Counted from the first letter of the stretch, positions 5,792 through 13,282 are shown. The stretch is DNA of 15,472 nucleotides from UBA6911 sp964481255 (GCA_964481255.1 CAYZTZ010000083.1:1-15472); one strand, 5' to 3'. The notes: generated by a model not told the origin, from the sequence alone. Numbers and translations: made by a program.

Positions 5792-7942
5792 ATGCCACAA
5801 CCCGGCACGCCCATCATGGAGACCCCGGTGCAATTCCTCAAGGGGATCGGCCCGCGGCGCTCTGAAATGCTCGCCGCCCGCGGCATACGCACCGCTGGGG
5901 ATCTGCTGGATTACGCTCCTTTCCGCTATGAAGACCGCACGCGATTTCAACCGATCCGTTCCCTGCGCGAGGGCGAATGGAGCCTGATTCGGGGCGTCGT
6001 CTGCAGCGTCGGCGGGTTTGACACGCGGCGCCGCGGTCTCTCGATCGTCGAAGTGCTTGTCCGGGACTCCCAGGATGCCATCCGGGTGAAGTTTTTCAAC
6101 CAGCCCTATCTGAGGCGCGTGTTTCAGACGGGCGTGCGCCTGGTCCTCTACGGCCAGGTCAAGGCGGACCCGTTCGCCCGCGGTTCCCTGGCGCTCATCA
6201 ACCCTGAGTGCGAGATCCTTCAGGATGAGGGAGCGGGCCCTTCGGTTCATTCCGGCCGGGTCGTCCCGATTTATCGCAGGCTGGAGGACCTGCGCACCCG
6301 CTCCCTGCGTCAGATCGTCTACGAGGTTGTTTCCAAGCTGCCCCCCGAAATCCCGGACGCGCTGCCGACCTACCTCAGTCGGCAACTCCGGCTTCTGCCC
6401 AGACAGAAGGCGATCCAGCAGATCCATTTCCCGACGCTCAAGGGCAGGACCGCCGAGGAACGGGACAGAGAAATGAGCCTGCTCAACGCCGGAATTTCGC
6501 CGGCGCACAAGCGCCTCATCTTCGAAGAGCTTTTCCAGCTGCAGGTGGGAATTCAAATGGTCCGCGAGAACCGCCTGAGGCATGTCAAGAACCGGAGTTT
6601 CCGATTGGGCGACAACGTCCGCAACGCGATCAAGAAAATCCTGCCCTTTCATCCGACGGAAGCCCAGAAGCGCGCCTTGAAGGAGATCGCCGAGGATCTG
6701 TGCTCCCCCCGCCCGATGAGCCGTTTGCTCCAGGGGGACGTCGGCTCGGGCAAGACTATCGTCGCCGCCCAGGCCGCCGTCATTGCCGTCGAAAACGGCT
6801 ATCAGGTCGCCTTCATGGCGCCCACGGAAATTCTGGCCGAACAGCACTTTTTCAGCTTCCGCAAACTGCTTGCGCCTTTGAATTACGGCATCGACCTGCT
6901 GAAGGGCGGCCTGTCGGCCAGGGAGAAAAAGATGGTCCTTGAGCGCATCCGCAAGGGTGAGACGCAGGTCGCCATAGGAACACACGCCCTGGTTCAGGAG
7001 GGCGTCGAGTTCCGGAACCTCTCGCTCGCCGTAATCGACGAACAGCACCGTTTCGGAGTTGTGCAGCGCGCCGTTCTCAAGGAAAAGGGGGATCACCCCG
7101 ACCTGCTGGTTATGACCGCGACCCCCATTCCTCGATCGCTCGCGCTGACCCTGTACGGCGATCTGGACGTTTCGGTGATCGACGAGTTGCCGCCGGGCCG
7201 CAAGCCGATCGAAACCCTGCGGTACGAAGAAAAAGACAGGCGGAAGGTCGTGGACGCGATCCGCAAGACCGTGTCCGAAGGGCATCAGGTCTACATCGTC
7301 TATCCCCTTGTGGAGGAGTCCGAAAAAACCGACCTGCGCGCGGCCACGGAAATGGCCCAGCACCTCCAGAAAAACGTCTTCCCCGATATGCGGATCGGCC
7401 TTCTGCACGGCCGCATGAAGAGTTCCGAAAAGGAAGAGACCATGGCGGCGTTCGCCGCCGGGAGCATCCACGTGCTGGTTTCGACGACGGTCGTCGAGGT
7501 GGGAGTCGATGTGGCCAACGCCACCCTCATGGTGATTGAACACGCGGAGCGCTTCGGCCTTGCGCAGCTGCATCAGCTGAGGGGCCGGGTCGGGCGCGGC
7601 GCCGCGCCGTCCAGGTGCATCCTGATCGGAGACCTGAGCTCCAGCCCCGAGGCGAAACGCCGCATCGAGATCATGTGCGAGACGAACGACGGGTTCCGGA
7701 TTGCGGAGGTGGACCTGGAACTTCGGGGGCCCGGCGAGATGATCGGAACGCGCCAGTCGGGGGTGCCGGCGTTCCGGTACGCCGACCTTCTGCGCGACAG
7801 AAAGGCTCTCGAGATCGCGAGAGTGGAGGCGTCCCGGTTTTTGCAGATGCTGCGCTCGAGACCCGATGACGAGTGCCGCCGGATCGCTCTCCTGATCCGC
7901 CGGCGGTGGAAGGACTACTTCGGGCTGGCCATGACAGGCTGA
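5792..7942 (+). CDS. recG: ATP-dependent DNA helicase RecG
   Basis: A 716-aa helicase that remodels stalled replication forks and branched DNA. An N-terminal wedge/OB domain (from FLKGIGPRRSEMLAARGI) precedes the helicase core. Walker A is GDVGSGKT (residues 315-322), motif II is DEQH (416-419) in the RecG signature VIDEQHRFGVVQR, and motif III is TATPIPRSLALTLYGDLDVS. The C-terminal part has RGRVGRG and the family-typical DLELRGPGEMIGTRQSG. The length is slightly above the E. coli protein (693). Two starts are possible: ATG 5792, coincident with the predicted transcription start, and ATG 5816; neither has an SD. It is followed by rsmD in the same direction. Confidence 0.97.
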   Translation: MPQPGTPIMETPVQFLKGIGPRRSEMLAARGIRTAGDLLDYAPFRYEDRTRFQPIRSLREGEWSLIRGVVCSVGGFDTRRRGLSIVEVLVRDSQDAIRVKFFNQPYLRRVFQTGVRLVLYGQVKADPFARGSLALINPECEILQDEGAGPSVHSGRVVPIYRRLEDLRTRSLRQIVYEVVSKLPPEIPDALPTYLSRQLRLLPRQKAIQQIHFPTLKGRTAEERDREMSLLNAGISPAHKRLIFEELFQLQVGIQMVRENRLRHVKNRSFRLGDNVRNAIKKILPFHPTEAQKRALKEIAEDLCSPRPMSRLLQGDVGSGKTIVAAQAAVIAVENGYQVAFMAPTEILAEQHFFSFRKLLAPLNYGIDLLKGGLSAREKKMVLERIRKGETQVAIGTHALVQEGVEFRNLSLAVIDEQHRFGVVQRAVLKEKGDHPDLLVMTATPIPRSLALTLYGDLDVSVIDELPPGRKPIETLRYEEKDRRKVVDAIRKTVSEGHQVYIVYPLVEESEKTDLRAATEMAQHLQKNVFPDMRIGLLHGRMKSSEKEETMAAFAAGSIHVLVSTTVVEVGVDVANATLMVIEHAERFGLAQLHQLRGRVGRGAAPSRCILIGDLSSSPEAKRRIEIMCETNDGFRIAEVDLELRGPGEMIGTRQSGVPAFRYADLLRDRKALEIARVEASRFLQMLRSRPDDECRRIALLIRRRWKDYFGLAMTG

Positions 7943-7951
7943 ATGAGAATT

Positions 7952-8022
7952 GCGGATTGCAGCGGCAGTGTGGCGGGCCGCAAAGGATCCGATGTCGCGT
8001 TCGCAGTCCGTGACCCGTCATG
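7952..8022 (+). repeat. Intergenic inverted repeat, copy C (upstream of rsmD)
   Basis: GCGGATTGC at 7952-7960 pairs with GCAGTCCGT at 8003-8011 (9 bp including two G-U). The core TCCGTGACCCGTCATG at 8007-8022 matches copy B in 13 of 16 bases. The left arm contains ATTGCGGAT, which also occurs on the opposite strand in copy D. The element fills the gap between recG and rsmD. It has no stop codon in the rsmD frame. Confidence 0.5.
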
Positions 8023-8038
8023 CCTCCTGGATATCGCG

Positions 8039-8596
8039 ATGAGAGTGATAGCGGGAAAATACAAAGGCCGGAAGCTCCAGGGACCCTTGGGCACGGAGAT
8101 CCGTCCAACCGGCGACCGTCTGAAGGAAACCCTGTTCAACATCCTCGGCCCGGAGGTCGAAGACGCCGTAGTCCTGGACGCTTTCGGGGGCACGGGCGCC
8201 ATAGGCATCGAGGCTCTCAGCCGGGGGGCGCGGGACGTGGTCTTCATCGAGAGCGCGGCCGAAGGCCGGCGTCTGATCCGGAACAACCTTGATCGTTGCG
8301 GCGTGCGCTGCGGGTACCGCATTCTGCCGCAGGACATCTTCAAGGCCTTGCGCTCCCTCTCCCGCGAGGGATTCAAGGCGGACATCGTTTTTTTCGACCC
8401 TCCCTACAACTGGAAGCCCTATGGCGATCTTGTGGAGACGCTCTATGCCAGGCAGCTTGTTTCGGCCTCCGGACGCGTCGTCATCGAACATCACCGCAAG
8501 GCGGATCTCCCGGAGTCGGGACGCGGGTACCGCCGTTGCCGGCTCGTGAGGCAGGGAGACCACTGCCTGAGTTTTTACGAACCATGCCTTCCCTAA
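8039..8596 (+). CDS. rsmD: 16S rRNA (guanine966-N2)-methyltransferase RsmD
   Basis: A 185-aa SAM-dependent enzyme that methylates G966 of 16S rRNA. The N-terminus MRVIAGKYKGRKLQGPLG and RPTGDRLKETLFNIL are signatures of the family. The SAM-binding motif I is VLDAFGGTGAIGIEALSRGA, and the catalytic motif is DPPY (residues 120-123). The start at ATG 8039 gives the canonical N-terminus. The frame is open back to an ATG at 7943, directly after the recG stop, but that extension would only translate the intergenic repeat. No clear SD precedes 8039. rsmD is commonly adjacent to coaD; here two genes intervene. Confidence 0.95.
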   Translation: MRVIAGKYKGRKLQGPLGTEIRPTGDRLKETLFNILGPEVEDAVVLDAFGGTGAIGIEALSRGARDVVFIESAAEGRRLIRNNLDRCGVRCGYRILPQDIFKALRSLSREGFKADIVFFDPPYNWKPYGDLVETLYARQLVSASGRVVIEHHRKADLPESGRGYRRCRLVRQGDHCLSFYEPCLP

Positions 8597-8709
8597 ACGC
8601 CGACTCGCTGTAGAAGCGCGCGCCTCAACTTCGAGAATCCGGGGCCGTGCAGGAGACGGTTATGAGAGCTTCAGCCGTCGACTCCGGAGATCAGCCCGGG
8701 CATGGCGGC
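8597..8709. other. Short convergent gap between rsmD and the sigma gene
   Basis: The only structure seen is a 7-bp hairpin (GACGGTT 8655-8661 with AGCCGTC 8673-8679, one G-U pair) without a T-run, and a CTCCGGAG palindrome at 8682-8689. No gene is visible. A terminator function is possible but unsupported. Confidence 0.2.
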
Positions 8710-9285
8710 TCAGCTCTTCGCAGCCAGGGTGCGTTCGAGATGTTTGCGCAGGCGCCGAAGACCCTGCTTGCACCGATGCCGCAGGGTGGAATAGGGGATG
8801 CCGTGGGTCATCCCGACGTCGCGTATCGACAGGCCGCGCGATTCCAGTATGGTCAGGCGCAGGGCCTCGTGCTGTTTCCAGGGAAGGCGCTCGAGCCCGT
8901 TGTGCAGAAGGCGCAGCATTTTTTCCCTTTCACTCGATCTTTCCTTTTCCTCCATGAATGTATGGGGATTGGCCGCGCAGGGGGTGACGAAAAAGCTCTC
9001 CTGAATGGAGACATGCCGGGATCTCTCGCGCTTCCGGCTGTTGTAGAGCTCGAAGGCCGCATTGCCGATGGCCCGCCCCAGATACAGGCGCGCCTGTTCC
9101 TCCGAAGGGAGCGGTTGGTTGCGCGCCAGCACGCGGCGAACCGCTTCCTGGATCACGTCCTCGGCGTCGGCCTCGTTCCCCAGGACGGCGAGGGCGAACC
9201 TCCTCCAGCGCGGGCCGTGGTGGTCCAGAATCGGCCCCAGAACACTCCTCCAATCTCCCGCCGCGGCGGGTTTTGCGCCATTCAT
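8710..9285 (-). CDS. RNA polymerase sigma factor, ECF-like (sigma-70 family)
   Basis: A 191-aa protein from the ATG at 9285. Region 2 (about residues 25-90) shows NEADAEDVIQEAVRRVL, the core-binding and -10 recognition helices. Region 4 (about 130-190) shows LPWKQHEALRLTILESRGLS, then a helix-turn-helix ending YSTLRHRCKQGLRRLRKHL. Regions 1 and 3 are absent, as in ECF factors. An alternative ATG at 9342 would add 19 non-conserved residues and place the shared palindrome inside the gene, so 9285 is preferred, although its SD is poor. No anti-sigma factor is adjacent. It is divergent from an unknown 108-aa gene and may control it; that is inference. Confidence 0.85.
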   Translation of the reverse strand: MNGAKPAAAGDWRSVLGPILDHHGPRWRRFALAVLGNEADAEDVIQEAVRRVLARNQPLPSEEQARLYLGRAIGNAAFELYNSRKRERSRHVSIQESFFVTPCAANPHTFMEEKERSSEREKMLRLLHNGLERLPWKQHEALRLTILESRGLSIRDVGMTHGIPYSTLRHRCKQGLRRLRKHLERTLAAKS

Positions 9286-9318
9286 GATTTTCTTGGCTCT
9301 GAAAGGACCGGGATTGTT

Positions 9319-9372
9319 AATAAAAGGGCGCGCGCATGACATCCCTATTGTTTCGTCACGCCGCCTTTTATT
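9319..9372. promoter_or_regulatory. 54-bp interrupted palindrome between sigma gene and 108-aa gene
   Basis: AATAAAAGG at 9319-9327 is perfectly mirrored by CCTTTTATT at 9364-9372. Inside, TGAC at 9337-9340 mirrors GTCA at 9355-9358, with GC-rich sequence between. Each divergent gene thus sees a GTCA...GCC-TTTTATT block upstream of its start (34 bases before the sigma ATG at 9285, 22 before the GTG at 9394). This fits an operator or paired promoters recognised by one regulator. It does not match a standard -35/-10 pair. Confidence 0.5.
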
Positions 9373-9393
9373 TCAGGGAAACTGCGGGGAAGC

Positions 9394-9720
9394 GTGATAC
9401 GCAGGACGGCTCGAGTCAAAGCCTCCAGGAACAACGCGTCCGGCGAGCTGCCGCTCGCTTTCGAACGCGTGCGGACGCAGCTGGCGATCGCCATCGCCGC
9501 CGAGGCGAAATGGACCACCCTGGAAAAGAGAAAGTATTATCTCGAGACGGCGGACCGGTTGCGCTGGTTTATCCGGCGGCTGCGCACGGCGGACGGCAAG
9601 GAGCTGACCGAGCACCCGGAATGGTACCGGGCCTTGAGGGCCATCCGGCAGCTGCCCGTCCAGGAGAGGGCTCTGCGCCTCTGCCAGATTCTCCGGGATA
9701 TCATGCCGGAGTCCGGCTGA
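9394..9720 (+). CDS. Hypothetical protein, 108 aa, GTG start
   Basis: I do not recognise this protein. It has a basic N-terminus (IRRTARVKASRNNASGE), no signal peptide and no membrane segment. The rest is predicted helical and rich in Arg, Glu and Leu, with WTTLEKRKYYLETADRLRWF and the EHPEWYRALRAIRQLP segment, suggesting a small cytoplasmic helical bundle. The GTG at 9394 has GGGGAAG directly upstream. Codon and base composition match its neighbours. It is divergent from the sigma factor gene, with a palindrome between, so it may be a target or partner of that factor. It ends just before the coaD promoter. Confidence 0.7.
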   Translation: MIRRTARVKASRNNASGELPLAFERVRTQLAIAIAAEAKWTTLEKRKYYLETADRLRWFIRRLRTADGKELTEHPEWYRALRAIRQLPVQERALRLCQILRDIMPESG

Positions 9721-9723
9721 AGC

Positions 9724-9752
9724 TTGCATTTTCAGCGGCTTGCCAATATAAT
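9724..9752 (+). promoter_or_regulatory. Promoter of coaD
   Basis: A -35-like TTGCAT (9724-9729), 17 bases, and a perfect -10 TATAAT (9747-9752). The predicted start near 9759 leaves a short leader that includes AAGGAG (9765-9770). It begins 4 bases after the stop of the 108-aa gene, so coaD is likely expressed independently of it. Confidence 0.6.
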
Positions 9753-9786
9753 CCGCTCGACTTTAAGGAGCGCCTGGATTTTGATT

Positions 9787-10281
9787 ATGGAGACGCGTGC
9801 GGTTTATCCCGGGTCTTTCGATCCGGTCACCAACGGCCATATTGATCTCATCCAACGAAGCGCCGCCCTCTTCGACAAGGTCATCGTCGCGATCCTCCGG
9901 AATACCGAGAAAACGCCTCTATTCACGGTCGAGGAACGCATCGAAATGCTCGAAGATTCAACGCGCGGTCTCAAGAACGTCTCGGTCACGTCGTTCGAAG
10001 GCCTGCTTGTGGACTATGCCGAGCGAATCGGGGTTTCCGTGATTGTCCGCGGCATCCGCGCCGTTTCCGATTACGAATACGAGCTTCAGATGGCCCTGAT
10101 GAACCGCCGCCTCTCCAACAGGATTGAGACCGTGTTCATGCTGCCGGCGGAGTCGTATTCCTTCCTGAGCTCCAAACTGGTCAAGGAGATCGCCGGGCTC
10201 GGGGGCGCCATCACCGGATTCGTTCCTCCGGATGTCGAGCGGCGGGTCCGCCAGAAGTTCCAAACAGGAATTCGCCCCTGA
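9787..10281 (+). CDS. coaD: Phosphopantetheine adenylyltransferase
   Basis: A 164-aa enzyme of coenzyme A synthesis that transfers AMP from ATP to 4'-phosphopantetheine. The nucleotidyltransferase motif is YPGSFDPVTNGH (T/H-x-G-H ending at H18). The segments VIVRGIRAVSDYEYELQMAL and ETVFMLPAESYSFLSSKLVK are family signatures, and the length is typical. The ATG at 9787 gives the usual N-terminus, but AAGGAG lies 16 bases upstream, which is long. An in-frame TTG at 9781 is 10 bases from that SD and would add only M-I. Given TTG use in rpsM and rpsD, 9781 may be the real start. Confidence 0.96.
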   Translation: METRAVYPGSFDPVTNGHIDLIQRSAALFDKVIVAILRNTEKTPLFTVEERIEMLEDSTRGLKNVSVTSFEGLLVDYAERIGVSVIVRGIRAVSDYEYELQMALMNRRLSNRIETVFMLPAESYSFLSSKLVKEIAGLGGAITGFVPPDVERRVRQKFQTGIRP

Positions 10282-10332
10282 AATCCGGACGGGACTGCGC
10301 CGTTGTCTGAATTCGCAGAGGGAGCGCGTCGA

Positions 10333-11652
10333 GTGTCGGATAATCCGCCGTCATGCCCCGTCCCGATGAATGCACGCAAATCATCGGGCGCGAATCCCGC
10401 GAACCAGATCATCCCCTCCGGCGTCCGCCGGCACCGGTATCTTATAACGGCGCTTTTCCTGGCCGTCATGGCGGCTGCTCTCTACTTTTTCATCGAGCGG
10501 GGGCCGTTCCAGGGCCGAGCCGACGCCGATCCCCGCGTTACGCCGCCGGCCGATGCGCCGCAGCAGCCGGAACTTCAACCGGTCTCGGGCAGCATTCAGC
10601 CGAACCGGACCATAACGGAGATATTGACGCAGCACGGCTTGTCGAGGGAAATGGCCGAAAGAATCGTCGATGCCACGCGCCCGGTTTATGATCTGGGCAG
10701 AATCCAGGCCGGTCGAACGTACTCCATCTGTTTTGCAGAGGGAAGCCGATTCCGCGACCTTCGCTATGCCATGGACGACGAACGATATCTGACGGTCTAT
10801 CACGATGTCGCCAGGGACCGCCTCGTTCCGGTGATAAAGAATTTTCCCTTCGAAACACGAGTGGAATCGGTCTCCGCCGCGGTCGAGTCGTCTCTGTATG
10901 AATCGGTCCTCGGCATCGGCGAAAAGGACCAACTGGCCATTCTTCTCGCCGATATCTTCGGTTCCGATATCGATTTCCACACCGATGTTCAAAAGGGGGA
11001 CTCGTTCCGGGTGTTGGTTCAGAAGAGGTATTTGGACGGGCGGTTCGCCAAATACGGGGATATTCTGGCCGCATCCTTCACCAATCAGCGGAAGGAGATC
11101 CTGGGATTCCGCTTCGAGGACGAAAACGGCAGACCCGCCTATTATGGGCCGGACGGCAAAGCTTTGAAAAAATCGTTTCTCAAATCTCCGCTGAAATACG
11201 CCCCGCTGCGCGTTACTTCCAGATTTTCCCTTGCCCGCTACCATCCCATACTGAAGATCGTGCGGCCGCATTTGGGAGTGGATTACGCGGCGCCGGCAGG
11301 CTCGCCGGTTCAGGCTGTCGCGGCCGGGGTCGTCCGGAAGGCCGGGCGCGAAGGAGCGAGCGGCAACATGGTCCGGATCCGCCACGCGGGCGGCTATGAG
11401 ACGATGTACCTTCACCTTTCGCGCATCAGGGTGAAGAGCGGTGCGCGAGTAAGCCAGGGGGATATTATAGGCTATGTCGGAAGCAGCGGCCTTTCAACGG
11501 GACCGCATCTGGATTTCAGGGTATGGCGCTACGGCAAACCCGTCAATCCGGCTAAGATCATTTTCCCGCCGGGCCGGCCCGTGCCTCCTGCCGTGTTCAG
11601 CCGTTTCGCGGCCGTGCGGGACAGTTTAATGGCCCAACTCAAAACAGAATGA
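10333..11652 (+). CDS. Membrane-anchored M23 family peptidase
   Basis: A 439-aa envelope protein. One N-terminal membrane segment (about residues 36-54) is followed by a Pro-rich linker and a middle region with an OapA/LysM-like start (ITEILTQHGLSREMAERIVD). The C-terminal LytM/M23 domain shows HLGVDYAAPAGSPVQAVAAG (H313, D317), MYLHLSRI (H361) and GPHLDFRVW (H392, D394). In active LytM-type enzymes the last motif is HxH; here the second His, a zinc ligand, is Asp. The family cleaves peptidoglycan cross-links or regulates amidases. The GTG at 10333 has GAGGGAG 8 bases upstream; ATG 10366 is an alternative without an SD, and TTG 10303 is less likely. A separate gene from coaD, 51 bases downstream. 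Confidence 0.88.
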   Translation: MSDNPPSCPVPMNARKSSGANPANQIIPSGVRRHRYLITALFLAVMAAALYFFIERGPFQGRADADPRVTPPADAPQQPELQPVSGSIQPNRTITEILTQHGLSREMAERIVDATRPVYDLGRIQAGRTYSICFAEGSRFRDLRYAMDDERYLTVYHDVARDRLVPVIKNFPFETRVESVSAAVESSLYESVLGIGEKDQLAILLADIFGSDIDFHTDVQKGDSFRVLVQKRYLDGRFAKYGDILAASFTNQRKEILGFRFEDENGRPAYYGPDGKALKKSFLKSPLKYAPLRVTSRFSLARYHPILKIVRPHLGVDYAAPAGSPVQAVAAGVVRKAGREGASGNMVRIRHAGGYETMYLHLSRIRVKSGARVSQGDIIGYVGSSGLSTGPHLDFRVWRYGKPVNPAKIIFPPGRPVPPAVFSRFAAVRDSLMAQLKTE

Positions 11653-11784
11653 CGGGCGGCGTATGAAAGAATGCATGGCGTTCGCGGGGCCGGTCCTGAC
11701 GCGGCAGGCCGACAGGAGTGACCGCGAATGCGCGCCGGGACGACCGCATTTGTCGCTGGGCATTCATCAGGGGAGCTGGAGAAC
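11653..11784. other. Gap before the outer-membrane protein gene
   Basis: 132 bases with no convincing promoter, terminator or small gene. The only clear element is SD-like GGGGAG and GGAG tracts (11770-11782) serving the downstream ATG. Confidence 0.3.
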
Positions 11785-12333
11785 ATGCGAAGAATATCAT
11801 GGATACTGGGCGCGCTGGCGGCCGCTTGTTTTTTTGCAGCGCCGTCGCAAGGGGCCGACCTCACTTTTTTTATCGGAGGAGTCCATCCCGGATCGATCTC
11901 CGTCGACGACGTGAAACAATCCCTGGACAGCAGCGTTGTCTACGGCCTTCGCATCAATTCCGGGTGGACGCCCGTTTTAGGGCTGGAGCACACCCTGGCA
12001 TTCAGCCCTGATTACCTGTTCCCCTCGGACCCAGGGGATATTCAAGACGCGAGAGGTTTTATCTATAACAGCAACCTTATCTTCAACTTTCCCGCAGGAA
12101 AGGTCGTCCCTTATCTCACTGCGGGAGTCGGTCTGATACACCAATACGGGGATCGGGACCTGCCGGTAGGCACGGAGTTCGCCTTCAATTACGGCGGCGG
12201 CCTTAAAGTGCCGCGCCTCAAGGGACCGTTAGGCCTGCGATTCGACGTCCGCGGCTATAGCGTCGGCGCCTTCTCCAACAAGCTGAACCTTCTGGAGGTT
12301 TCCGGAGGCGTTCTGCTGTCCCTTGGAAAATAG
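11785..12333 (+). CDS. Small outer-membrane beta-barrel protein
   Basis: A 182-aa protein with a signal peptide (MRRISWILGALAAACFFAAP, cleavage near SQG-AD). The mature part has alternating short amphipathic strands with glycine/aromatic ends, such as SSVVYGLRINSGWTPVLGLE, PYLTAGVGLI and FAFNYGGGLKV, plus a C-terminal strand VSGGVLLSLGK. This resembles the eight-stranded OmpX/OmpW-like beta-barrel proteins of the Gram-negative outer membrane. Its role cannot be told from sequence. The ATG at 11785 is chosen for the signal peptide and the GGAG just upstream; the frame opens earlier, at 11728, but without signal-like sequence. The neighbouring M23 protein and lipid kinase also point to envelope functions. 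Confidence 0.8.
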   Translation: MRRISWILGALAAACFFAAPSQGADLTFFIGGVHPGSISVDDVKQSLDSSVVYGLRINSGWTPVLGLEHTLAFSPDYLFPSDPGDIQDARGFIYNSNLIFNFPAGKVVPYLTAGVGLIHQYGDRDLPVGTEFAFNYGGGLKVPRLKGPLGLRFDVRGYSVGAFSNKLNLLEVSGGVLLSLGK

Positions 12334-12336
12334 ATG

Positions 12337-12395
12337 CGGGATCCTGGATGCTTATGGAGCGCCCTGCGTCCCGTGAATCACCATCCGCAATCCCG
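12337..12395 (+). repeat. Intergenic inverted repeat, copy D (upstream of lipid kinase)
   Basis: Nested arms: CGGGAT (12337-12342) with ATCCCG (12390-12395), then GGATG (12346-12350) with CATCC (12382-12386). The right half, CCGTGAATCACCATCC at 12371-12386, matches copy E upstream of rpmJ, and the centre GCGCCCTGCGTCCCG is also similar. On the opposite strand it contains ATTGCGGAT, shared with copy C. It ends 8 bases before the ATG of the kinase gene. Confidence 0.55.
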
Positions 12396-12403
12396 AATGG
12401 ATC

Positions 12404-13282
12404 ATGAAACTCTCGGTCATCGCGAACCCCATCGCCGGCGGCGGACGCGCGTATCGGCGAATTTGCCGCTATGTCTTGAACAGGCGCGTCGATGACTGGA
12501 ATATCGAGATTCTAACGACGCGCGGCCGCGGCCACGCAGGCGTTCTGGCCGGGAATCTGATCGCGGATCCCCCCGATCTCCTGGCGGTTTGCGGAGGGGA
12601 CGGGACGGTCAATGAAGTCGCGACCGCCGTTCCCTCGCCGCCCTTCCCGGTGGCGATTCTTCCGGCGGGCACCGCCAATGTGCTCGCAAGAGAACTGCGC
12701 CTGCCTTTGGATCCCATCGAGGCTTTGCGCATTGCCTTGAGAAGGACGGTGAAGCGGGTGGATCTGGGAATCCTGGATCCGGGCTCCAGGCGGCGGTTCC
12801 TTTTTGCGGCGGGCGTGGGCTTCGATGCCTACACGGCATCCCGGGTTCAGCCTCAGGTCAAGGCGAGATTCGGCATGGCGGCCTATGTCCCCGCCATTCT
12901 GCACTGTCTACGAAGTTACGCCTTCCCGGAGTTTCAAGTGGAGGCCGGGGGCCGGGTCTATACCGCGACAAGCTGTCTCGCTTCCAACACCCGAAGCTAC
13001 GGAGGCGGACTTCTTTTAAGCCCCGACGCCGACATGTGCGACGGTGTTTTGGATGTCTTGGTCCTCGAGGGGCGGCGCCGCCTGGAACTGGCGCGTTTCC
13101 TCTTCCTCGCCTGGTGCGGGAAGGCCGAAAACCGCGTCTGGGTCCACAGGTTGCGGTCCGCGGAATTAAGGATGGAGGGTCCTCCGGATGTGCCTGTGCA
13201 GGCGGACGGGGAGCAGGCCGGCGGACTTCCCCTGCATATCCGTTTGGTCCCGGCCGTATTTCCGCTGGTTTTCCCCCCATAA
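12404..13282 (+). CDS. Diacylglycerol/lipid kinase (DagK/YegS family)
   Basis: A 292-aa member of the diacylglycerol kinase catalytic domain family, which phosphorylates diacylglycerol or related lipids with ATP. Visible motifs are ANPIAGGG (residues 7-14), the glycine-rich GGDGTVNE (64-71), PAGTANVLAREL (87-98) and the FAAGVGFDAYT segment of the second domain; the length fits the family. A GG-rich nucleotide loop and a DG-V-Q-ADGE-like end (VPVQADGEQAG) are present. The exact substrate cannot be told. The ATG at 12404 has no SD and follows a repeat. It probably acts at the inner membrane. Confidence 0.9.
   Translation: MKLSVIANPIAGGGRAYRRICRYVLNRRVDDWNIEILTTRGRGHAGVLAGNLIADPPDLLAVCGGDGTVNEVATAVPSPPFPVAILPAGTANVLARELRLPLDPIEALRIALRRTVKRVDLGILDPGSRRRFLFAAGVGFDAYTASRVQPQVKARFGMAAYVPAILHCLRSYAFPEFQVEAGGRVYTATSCLASNTRSYGGGLLLSPDADMCDGVLDVLVLEGRRRLELARFLFLAWCGKAENRVWVHRLRSAELRMEGPPDVPVQADGEQAGGLPLHIRLVPAVFPLVFPP

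Noticed and set aside
5747..7573. Very long minus-strand open frame opposite recG
   Set aside because: It mirrors the GC-rich codons of recG, which has all its helicase motifs on the plus strand.
9286..9342. Upstream start (ATG 9342) for the sigma factor
   Set aside because: It adds 19 residues unlike sigma region 2 and would place one arm of the palindrome inside the gene.
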